Shown here one piece after another: positions 1 through 4,816 of a stretch of DNA of 6,298 nucleotides. Every line of letters starts with the position of its first letter. The stretch's first letter is position 1. This DNA comes from Methanobacterium sp. (GTDB lineage: Archaea; Methanobacteriota; Methanobacteria; Methanobacteriales; Methanobacteriaceae), in the NCBI GenBank assembly GCA_003161815.1, contig PMNN01000156.1, forward strand, positions 1,418-7,715. The letters are read 5' to 3'. Position numbers and translations under genes: made by a program. Below the pieces are notes generated by a model, which did not search any database, had not been told where the DNA came from, and saw nothing but the letters and a program-made list of their open reading frames with translations.

Positions 1-1799
1 CAGGCTGAAAGTGACATTTCAAAGGGGAATTCAGATCCATCTTTTCTCAATCCAATAGTTATTAAGATTTTACCTACACGCCTATGCTCTCCAAAAACTT
101 TAAACCTCTCTAATCCATTTATATAAACTTTTTTAAATCTATCCGGCATCAAAACCGTTAAATTCTTGCCAATTATTTCATATTGAGGATATCCAAAAAT
201 AGTTCCTAAACTATCATTACAAAACAATACATCCCCATTTATATCTGTAGTGACAATAGCATCAACAGCAGACTCTGCAACAGCCCTGAAACGCTCCTCA
301 CTTTTCTGAAGAGAAAATTCAGCTTTTTTACTATCAGTGATGTCCATTATCATACCAGAAATAATATCATCTACTAAATTTGCGCTGAGAATTATAGTTA
401 TATCTTCACCAGTGTGAGATATCATTTCAATTTCATATTGGCTGAAAGTGCCTTCTTTTTTAAGCTTTTCAATTATTTTATTTCGTTGCATCGGATTTGA
501 ATATAATTTAACGATGTTTTCTGCCTTCAAATCCTCAACACTCCTAAAATGAAAGATTTTCGCCATAGCATCATTTGCAAAAAGTATATCGCCATTTAAG
601 TTGGTTTTATAAACCCCAACCATCGAATTATTCACTAATTCACGATAATTTTTTTCACTTTTTAGTAGGGCTACTTCTGCATTCTTTTGTTCGGTAATAT
701 CTTCAAATACTGTTACAAAAAAACCTCTTTTTGGTGAGAAGACGGATATGCTGAAATGTTTATCCCGATGTTCGAAGTAAGTTTCAAATTGTGTAGAATT
801 ACCTTTTTCGGCCACTTCCGAGTAAATCTCTAGGTAAGGGGGTTTTCCAGAGCCGTACACTTCAGACGCTCTTTTACCCAATGTTTCTTTTCGTTTAATT
901 CCCAGAATTTTCTCGTAAGCCGGGTTAAAGTCGGAAATCTCATAATCAGCAGGTAAATGATGTTTATCATAAATAACTTTGTGAATAGCTACTCCTTCGT
1001 TCATTGAGGAATAAAGAGTCCTATACTTTTTTTCACTTTCTCTTAAAGCCTCTTCAGCCTTTTTCCGATCACTGATGTCCCTTGAAATACATAGAATTGA
1101 ATCTTGATTTGCATACTTGATTTTTCTGCAACTGGCTTCAGCATGAAATTCCCGGCCATTCTGGTGTAAAAACAAAATTTCATAATTGTAATAACCCTGG
1201 CTTTGTATTTTATCTTTAATCTCGGGTAGAAGATAATTGCAACGGTTTGAAATCAGTTCTTTTAAGGATTTACCCACCAATTCCTCATGTGTGTAGCCGA
1301 ACATCTTGCAAGCGGAGGGATTGGCTTCCAAAATCACGCCCTCATTATTGCGAATCATTATAGAGTCTGTGGCATTTTCAAATAAACTACGATATTTCTC
1401 CTCACTCCTCTTTAAATCACTTTCCATCCGGTGCTTGTAGAGAGCTAGTTCAATAATGTTTTTTAATTCGGTTTTATTGACTGGTTTTATTATGTAACCA
1501 TAAGGTGATGTTAGCTTAGCACGATTAACCGCGCTTTCTTCGGGGTGAGCAGTAATATATACAACCGGAATATCAAAATCATCCTTGATTTCGGCTGCAG
1601 CTTCAATTCCATCCATTTCCCCTTTTAAAACAATATCCATCAAAACTAGATCAGGTTTTAGATCAGCTACTTTTTCAAGAGCGGTTTCCCCTGTTGAAGC
1701 AATCCCCACCACATCATAGCCGAAAGATGTTAAAGATTGCTCAAAACTCATTGCTTCAATAGATTCATCCTCAACAATCAAAATCTTTGGTTTACACAT
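1..1799 (-). CDS. Response regulator receiver / multi-PAS signalling protein, C-terminus outside the window
   Basis: I translated an uninterrupted frame of 599 codons from the ATG at 1799 to the left edge. Residues 1-122 are a CheY-like receiver: acidic pocket E10/D11, phosphoacceptor D55 in LVLMDIVLKG, T83 in YITAH, and K105-P106. Four PAS domains follow at about 135-245, 257-371, 383-490 and 501 onward. Each opens with an S-E-x-x-[YF]-R type linker (residues 132-137, 255-260, 381-386, 500-505), and the first three close with D-I-[ST]-D/E followed by a short Lys-rich helix. The fourth PAS domain is cut by the window edge. No transmembrane segment is visible, so the protein is probably cytosolic. 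Methanobacteria have many such proteins, which often end in a histidine kinase or another output domain. That end is not visible here, so kinase activity cannot be claimed. The start is supported by GGTGG at 1803-1807 and a TATA box upstream. An overlapping ATG at 1809 is out of frame and soon meets a stop. Confidence 0.93.
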   Translation of the reverse strand, partial: MCKPKILIVEDESIEAMSFEQSLTSFGYDVVGIASTGETALEKVADLKPDLVLMDIVLKGEMDGIEAAAEIKDDFDIPVVYITAHPEESAVNRAKLTSPYGYIIKPVNKTELKNIIELALYKHRMESDLKRSEEKYRSLFENATDSIMIRNNEGVILEANPSACKMFGYTHEELVGKSLKELISNRCNYLLPEIKDKIQSQGYYNYEILFLHQNGREFHAEASCRKIKYANQDSILCISRDISDRKKAEEALRESEKKYRTLYSSMNEGVAIHKVIYDKHHLPADYEISDFNPAYEKILGIKRKETLGKRASEVYGSGKPPYLEIYSEVAEKGNSTQFETYFEHRDKHFSISVFSPKRGFFVTVFEDITEQKNAEVALLKSEKNYRELVNNSMVGVYKTNLNGDILFANDAMAKIFHFRSVEDLKAENIVKLYSNPMQRNKIIEKLKKEGTFSQYEIEMISHTGEDITIILSANLVDDIISGMIMDITDSKKAEFSLQKSEERFRAVAESAVDAIVTTDINGDVLFCNDSLGTIFGYPQYEIIGKNLTVLMPDRFKKVYINGLERFKVFGEHRRVGKILITIGLRKDGSEFPFEMSLSA

Positions 1800-1832
1800 T
1801 TTCCACCATAAAAAAAAATTATAATAAAAATC

Positions 1833-1843
1833 ATTTATAAAAT
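1833..1843 (-). promoter_or_regulatory. TATA box of the receiver/PAS gene
   Basis: On the minus strand this reads ATTTTATAAAT. Its centre lies about 39 bases before the start codon, which would give a leader of roughly 13 bases containing the GGTGG ribosome binding site. Archaeal spacing fits, but the surrounding sequence is so AT-rich that chance TATA matches are expected. Confidence 0.4.
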
Positions 1844-1917
1844 CTGTTTATTTATCTTGGCTTTATTATATTTTAATTTTGGTGTTTAAATCTTAGACAA
1901 AGGAATTCTTCCCTAAA

Positions 1918-1953
1918 AATAAAGTATTCCTCCACGAATAGTAATACTTTATT
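1918..1953. repeat. 11-bp perfect inverted repeat
   Basis: AATAAAGTATT at 1918-1928 is the exact reverse complement of AATACTTTATT at 1943-1953, with a 14-base spacer. It lies 120-150 bases before the receiver/PAS start, too far to be a core operator at the predicted TATA box. It could be an RNA hairpin or a binding site for a dimeric regulator. The low GC content makes a chance origin possible. Confidence 0.5.
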
Positions 1954-2177
1954 ATGAATTTCTTTAAAATAAAAAAATTTGCTAAGGTACCGCTAAGGGT
2001 ACTTTAAGGAATCTGAAAAAAGATTATCAATCGTTATTTTAATGTTTATAAGATTCAAATTACCCGGTTTCACGAATTTTTTTTTATTTGAAATTTTCCC
2101 TTCAACAGTAATACTTCCCTTACATTACTCCAAATATTTTAGATAATTCTTCTTCTTTTTAATATTTATTTTTTATT

Positions 2178-2444
2178 TCAATCTATTTGAAGAACTTTCT
2201 TTAAATTTTTTATTTCCTCTCTAATCTCCTGTACTTCCTCATCTTTTCTAATACTAGCATGAATCTTACAAATATAAGCCAAAGCCTTAATCCATTTAAT
2301 CTTTATTTCTTCATTTTGAACATTTTTAATTTTACCATTTCTTATTCTATCCGATAAATAATTGATTTGATCCTGTAAAATCTCTAAATTCTGATTTAAT
2401 TTTAAATCCCCATTATTATTATTCAATGAAAAATCTACATTCAT
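2178..2444 (-). CDS. Small helical hypothetical protein, 88 aa
   Basis: I do not recognise the family. The product is charged and rich in Asn, Lys, Glu and Ile. After a polar Asn-rich start (residues 1-18) it looks almost entirely helical, with coiled-coil-like stretches at about 20-36 and 64-86 (EEVQEIREEIKNLKKVL). A conserved-looking core around residues 49-60 contains W51 and C59. No signal peptide, membrane segment or metal motif is seen. Its start lies 5 bases after the stop of the upstream 39-aa frame, and a GGAGG motif (2455-2459) inside the end of that frame can serve as its ribosome binding site, so translation is probably coupled. The size, packing and helical make-up resemble small virus or plasmid genes, which is inference only. 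It is probably a real gene because of its start context and non-random composition. Confidence 0.6.
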   Translation of the reverse strand: MNVDFSLNNNNGDLKLNQNLEILQDQINYLSDRIRNGKIKNVQNEEIKIKWIKALAYICKIHASIRKDEEVQEIREEIKNLKKVLQID

Positions 2445-2449
2445 CCACT

Positions 2450-2569
2450 TTAATCCCCTCCAAGAATTTCATTTAACATTTCATCTAAAAAATTGTTTAA
2501 TGTCATCGGCTCTACTGCTTGGTTGGCGTAAACAGGCCCGTCAGACCATAACATGTAATAGCTGGTCAT
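2450..2569 (-). CDS. Short ORF (39 aa) upstream of the 88-aa gene, possibly a truncated gene remnant
   Basis: The frame reads MTSYYMLWSDGPVYANQAVE from the ATG at 2569 and ends in LNEILGGD before TAA at 2450-2452. The composition (Trp, Tyr, Pro, balanced acidic residues) and a GC content higher than the flanks suggest genuine coding sequence. The frame is open for only five further codons upstream, where TAA stops it, and there is no good ribosome binding site before the ATG. It may therefore be the C-terminus of a larger gene whose front has been lost. A shorter start at an internal Met (MLWSD or MTLNN) is also possible. Its last codons, encoding Gly-Gly-Asp, contain the GGAGG that can load ribosomes on the next gene. 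The family is not recognised. Confidence 0.4.
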   Translation of the reverse strand: MTSYYMLWSDGPVYANQAVEPMTLNNFLDEMLNEILGGD

Positions 2570-2644
2570 CCAAAATGTTCTAATTTATCTGAATTACAAA
2601 ATTTTTAAGTTAAAAAAATCCAGGGTTTTCATTAGGGATTCATA

Positions 2645-2655
2645 ACTTATATAAA
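2645..2655 (+). promoter_or_regulatory. Possible plus-strand TATA box
   Basis: ACTTATATAAA is a good archaeal TATA match. It predicts a transcript start near 2675-2680, shortly before a GGGAG motif at 2686-2690 and the ATG at 2694. It would drive the 42-aa ORF and the Big_5 remnant behind it. It may be the relic promoter of the original surface-protein gene. Confidence 0.3.
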
Positions 2656-2693
2656 GATCATACTAGAGAAGATAATAACTTTAACGGGAGCAA

Positions 2694-2822
2694 ATGAGAA
2701 GTAATCGACATTTATATTTTAAATCAAACCAAAAAAAAGGACTAACGAAGAATAGAGAAACAGAATATCTTATCGAAACAGCTCTTATCAGAGCCCAAAT
2801 CCATTTATGTGATATAGTCTAA
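2694..2822 (+). CDS. Possible 42-aa small protein
   Basis: An ATG at 2694 follows GGGAG by three bases and lies about 45 bases behind a TATA box. The frame runs 42 codons (MRSNRHLYFKSNQKKGL at the start, ALIRAQIHLCDIV at the end) and stops at 2820-2822. The product is basic in its first half, amphipathic in its second half, and has a single Cys. I recognise no family. Its end overlaps, in another frame, the degenerate front of the Big_5 remnant. It may be a real short gene, or an accidental frame opened by decay of the surface-protein gene. Confidence 0.25.
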   Translation: MRSNRHLYFKSNQKKGLTKNRETEYLIETALIRAQIHLCDIV

Positions 2823-3016
2823 ATTTTTTTGAAAATATTTTTATAACTATAACTAAATCCATCAGTGGAAATGTTTTAACCATAAAACTCAGCAGCGGAA
2901 CTTTTACTAAAGGAACTAAATACACTTTGACACTCCCCGCTAAATCCGATGCTAATTCATCCAGTGTAGACTTCACCAGTGCTTACACCACCAGCTTCAC
3001 TACTACCACCGCCTAA
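2813..3016 (+). pseudogene. Remnant of an SbsA-like Ig (Big_5) surface-protein domain, C-terminal part
   Basis: The plus-strand frame between the TGA at 2810 and the TAA at 3014 reads ITITKSISGNVLTIKLSSGT, then TKGTKYTLTLPAKSD and SAYTTSFTTTTA. This is the second half of a Big_5 domain: SISGNVLTI, the G-x-KY-x-LTL strand and the final SFTT strand. These domains are repeated in secreted adhesin-like proteins of methanobacteria. The first half of the domain, the signal peptide and any usable start are missing. The sequence before SISGNVLTI (about 2813-2850) is very AT-rich and only loosely fits the family. The stop is followed by a hairpin and T runs, so this was probably the true 3' end of a gene. 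The minus-strand pseudogene at 3488-3940 encodes the same domain. No function is expected. Confidence 0.75.
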
Positions 3017-3035
3017 AAAAAAATATTTTGAAGAA

Positions 3036-3114
3036 GGAGGGAAATCAACATTTTAATAACAATAAATATTCCCCCACTTTTAAACCAAAAAAATTTTTTA
3101 TTTATTTTTTTTTT
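3036..3114 (+). terminator. Terminator behind the plus-strand Big_5 remnant
   Basis: GG-A-GGGAA (3036-3043) can pair with TTCCC-CC (3069-3075), with one bulged base. T runs follow at 3094-3103, then ten T at 3105-3114. Oligo-T alone is sufficient for archaeal termination. The hairpin may be incidental. Confidence 0.5.
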
Positions 3115-3118
3115 AATC

Positions 3119-3230
3119 AAAAATTAGGGATTCTTAATTGAACTAAATTTTGCACCTAGAAGGTTTCGAGGCATTTCAGTGGAATAACCTCCTTCCTAGT
3201 TAATTATATCAATAAAGTTCCCTAAATTTT
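3119..3230. repeat. Long imperfect palindrome with nested stems
   Basis: Successive arms pair across a single centre. AAAA-A-TTAGGGA (3119-3130) pairs with TCCCTAA-A-TTTT (3219-3230), 11 pairs with one mismatch. TAATT(G)AACTA (3135-3145) pairs with TAGTTAATTA (3197-3206), 10 pairs with one bulge. GAAG (3159-3162) pairs with CTTC (3192-3195). GAGG (3168-3171) pairs with CCTC (3188-3191). ATTTC (3173-3177) closes on GGAAT (3181-3185) around AGT. It has no coding frame. It could be a structured RNA, a miniature inverted-repeat element, or a chance product of AT-rich DNA, although the GC-containing arms argue mildly against chance. Confidence 0.45.
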
Positions 3231-3289
3231 AACTCCTGAAATTTCTTTTAAATAAAAATAGTTTTACGGTTTAAATAATTCTCTAAATT

Positions 3290-3300
3290 AAAAAAAAAAA
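3290..3300 (-). terminator. Oligo-T terminator of the tRNA gene
   Basis: Eleven consecutive T on the minus strand begin 31 bases after the mature tRNA 3' end. This is a typical archaeal oligo-T termination signal. Confidence 0.5.
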
Positions 3301-3331
3301 CTGATTACATAAAAATTAATTATAATAAGAA

Positions 3332-3403
3332 TAGTCCCTAGCGGAGTCGAACCGCTGTCGAAAGGTCCAGGGCCTCACAGGATTACCACTACCCCAAGGG
3401 ACT
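3332..3403 (-). tRNA. trnQ: tRNA-Gln, anticodon CUG, with an aberrant anticodon arm (possible pseudo-tRNA)
   Basis: The 72-base minus-strand sequence folds as a cloverleaf. The acceptor AGTCCCT/AGGGACT has 7 perfect pairs, the D-arm is GGGTAGTGGTAATCCT, the T-arm AGCGG-TTCGACT-CCGCT is perfect, the variable loop is CGAC, and the discriminator is A. The 3' CCA is not encoded. The A1-U72 pair and the AGUCCC start fit archaeal tRNA-Gln, which is charged with Glu and then amidated by GatDE. The anticodon loop is CCCTGGA, giving CUG at 3368-3370. Two oddities stand out. Position 33, nearly always U, is C (3371). The anticodon stem TGAGG/CCTTT has a U-U mismatch at 27-43 and a G-U at 28-42, so only three Watson-Crick pairs remain. 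A TATA box and an oligo-T terminator flank it, so it is probably transcribed. Whether it decodes CAG is doubtful, and a tRNA-Gln(UUG) elsewhere could cover both codons. Confidence 0.8.
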
Positions 3404-3428
3404 AATAAAACATGCTATATACTTCAAC

Positions 3429-3440
3429 ATTTATATATTT
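3429..3440 (-). promoter_or_regulatory. TATA box of the tRNA gene
   Basis: The minus strand reads AAATATATAAAT, centred about 31 bases before the mature tRNA 5' end. That predicts transcription starting a few bases ahead of the tRNA, as expected for an archaeal stable-RNA promoter. Confidence 0.55.
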
Positions 3441-3487
3441 TATGAAAAAAGCTAGTTTTAATGTAAGGTAAAAGGGGATCTTAAATT

Positions 3488-3940
3488 TTAAGTATGCACG
3501 GTGAAGCTGCTCTTATATAATGCTAATGGATTACCCGCTAAATCAGTTACACTACCCCGTATGCAAAGTTAAAACATACTTAACACCATAACTCAGCAGA
3601 TTAATGGGTGTTATAGTTAACACGTTACCACTGATGCTTCTATTGAAGGCTACAGCATTTCCATGAGCCGTTGTAAATTCAATATAACCATTCCCAATTT
3701 TAACAGGTTCACTGAAAGTAACTGTAATCACCTTATTATCGGGTACGTTAACCGCGCCATTTTTAGGGTCGGAACTGAACCGGTGATGAATTACTACTTA
3801 AAACTGTAACATTTTTTACTAGTACTGGTATTCTATGTTACCGCGAATGCAGAGCCAGCGTAAAATAAGGTGATGAAAATAAAAATAGATACAATAAAAA
3901 TGAATTTTTTCACTATTTTACAGTTATCGAACTGCTTCAT
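3488..3940 (-). pseudogene. Broken gene for a secreted protein with one SbsA-like Ig (Big_5) domain
   Basis: From the ATG at 3940 the frame gives a clear signal peptide: basic MKQFDNCKIVKK, a hydrophobic core of about 19 residues, then GSAFA-VT. It stops at TAG (3833-3835) after 35 codons. Coding resumes as NVTVLSSNSSPVQ in a second frame (from 3813), consistent with an indel in the A run at 3812-3817. A third frame from 3770 gives DPKNGAVNVPDNKVITVTFS and later SISGNVLTI and GVKYVLTLHTG. At a run of four G (3555-3558) the frame shifts again to GSVTDLAGNPLALYKSSFT, ending with TAA at 3488-3490. Joined, these make a signal peptide plus one complete Big_5 domain, about 145 residues. That is short for a methanobacterial surface protein, so internal repeats or cell-wall anchoring parts may have been lost earlier. 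One nonsense codon and about three frameshifts make it non-functional. The intact signal-peptide ORF could still yield a 35-aa product. Confidence 0.88.
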
Positions 3941-4056
3941 CCTTAAAAAAAACTCCAAAAATGATCCACTACATGAATCTTAATTTGTAAAATCTATAGA
4001 ATATATTATTTTTATAATCATCTAATATAAAACTTACAAAAAAAAATTTGTTTTCA
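3941..4056 (-). other. Spacer between cbiF and the Big_5 pseudogene, with relic promoter elements
   Basis: The minus strand contains GATTATAAAAATAAT around 4005-4020, a possible TATA element for the pseudogene, and GGAG about 15 bases before its ATG. No gene is seen. The cbiF terminator lies at the upstream end of this spacer. Confidence 0.35.
4038..4046 (-). terminator. Oligo-T terminator of the DUF166-cbiF unit
   Basis: Nine consecutive T on the minus strand begin 10 bases after the cbiF stop codon. No strong hairpin precedes them, as is usual for archaeal termination. Confidence 0.6.
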
Positions 4057-4812
4057 TTATTTGCGGTATTCATGCGTGAAATCCGCGTCATATAATTTAC
4101 TTGCCTCAAAAATCCCCGGATCCAAAACCCGACCCACAATAATAATCGCAGTCTTCACGATACCCGAAAAACTGACTTTACCTGTTATATCATCCAAGGT
4201 GCCTCTTATTATCTGTTCATCTTTCCATGATGCTTTTGAGACCACCGCCACCGGCGTATCTCCCGGGTAACTTTTCTTAAGCTCACGCACCACCTCTTCG
4301 ATTAACTGCACCCCGAGGAAGATGCACATCGTCGCCTGATGCACGGCTAAACTGGATAATGCTTCCTTCACGGGTTTAAGTGTACGACCCTCCGGACGGG
4401 TGATAATCACCGTCTGAGACACCATCGGTAACGTTAACTCCACCTGTAACGCGGCAGCCACCGCGAATAAACTACTAACACCCGGGATAATCTCAAATGG
4501 AATGTTATTATCTCTAAGATGACTGATTTGCTCGCCTATAGCTCCATAAATCGCTGGATCACCCGTATGCACTCGAGCCACTAACTTACCCTCCCGGGCA
4601 TAATCAATCATCACCTCCACTAATTCCGGTAAAGTCATACTAGCACTGTTATAAATCACAGCATCCTTACGTGTGATGTTTAATATCTCTGGATTCACCA
4701 ATGACCCCGCATATATGATTATATCAGCATTTCCCAGGATGCGGGTGGCTTTCACTGTTAATAACTCCGGGTCACCCGGTCCACCACCAATAAAAACCAC
4801 TCTACCCACCAT
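4057..4812 (-). CDS. cbiF: Cobalt-precorrin-4 C11-methyltransferase CbiF
   Basis: The 251-aa product is full length for the tetrapyrrole (uroporphyrin-III C/tetrapyrrole) methylase family. The SAM-binding GGGPGDPELLTVKA motif is at residues 9-22. YAGSL (35-39), ARVHTGDPAIYGA (about 79-91) and EIIPGVSS (about 107-114) are the other family blocks. YAGSL together with HTGDPAIYGA is typical of the C11 methylase CbiF/CobM rather than the C20 or C17 enzymes. The enzyme transfers a methyl group from SAM to C11 of cobalt-precorrin-4, a cytosolic step of anaerobic corrin ring synthesis that yields cobalt-precorrin-5A. Methanogens need the resulting cobamide for methyl transfer in methanogenesis. The gene starts 4 bases after the upstream DUF166 gene, so the two are probably co-transcribed. 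The ribosome binding site is weak (GGAAGAG), as can occur with coupled translation. The fifth codon, GTG, is an alternative start preceded by GGTGGG. No other cobalamin gene is visible. Confidence 0.93.
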   Translation of the reverse strand: MVGRVVFIGGGPGDPELLTVKATRILGNADIIIYAGSLVNPEILNITRKDAVIYNSASMTLPELVEVMIDYAREGKLVARVHTGDPAIYGAIGEQISHLRDNNIPFEIIPGVSSLFAVAAALQVELTLPMVSQTVIITRPEGRTLKPVKEALSSLAVHQATMCIFLGVQLIEEVVRELKKSYPGDTPVAVVSKASWKDEQIIRGTLDDITGKVSFSGIVKTAIIIVGRVLDPGIFEASKLYDADFTHEYRK

Positions 4813-4816
4813 AATT

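Larger units (their letters stand above)
1800..2177. other. AT-rich intergenic region with repeats, no gene seen
   Basis: No credible reading frame was found on either strand. The region carries the upstream sequence of the receiver/PAS gene and the downstream sequence of the 88-aa gene. Notable items are an 11-bp perfect inverted repeat (1918-1928 and 1943-1953), a tandem repeat GCTAAGG(G)TAC at 1981-1990 and 1992-2002, and a run of nine T on the plus strand at 2077-2085 that could end a short plus-strand transcript. AGTAATACTT occurs twice, at 1940-1949 and 2107-2116. Confidence 0.6.

Noticed and set aside
2788..2976. Minus-strand 62-aa open frame
   Set aside because: It is the antisense shadow of the plus-strand Big_5 remnant. 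The plus-strand reading has clear domain motifs and this one has none.
3332..3403. tRNA as a provirus attachment site with a duplicated 3' end
   Set aside because: No second copy of the T-arm and acceptor sequence was found in the window, and no integrase. Only the weak similarity TAGGGA...ATTC recurs near 2633 and 3125.
1800..4056. CRISPR array, intact insertion sequence or defence system
   Set aside because: There are no regularly spaced repeats, no transposase motifs and no nuclease or toxin motifs in any frame I read.
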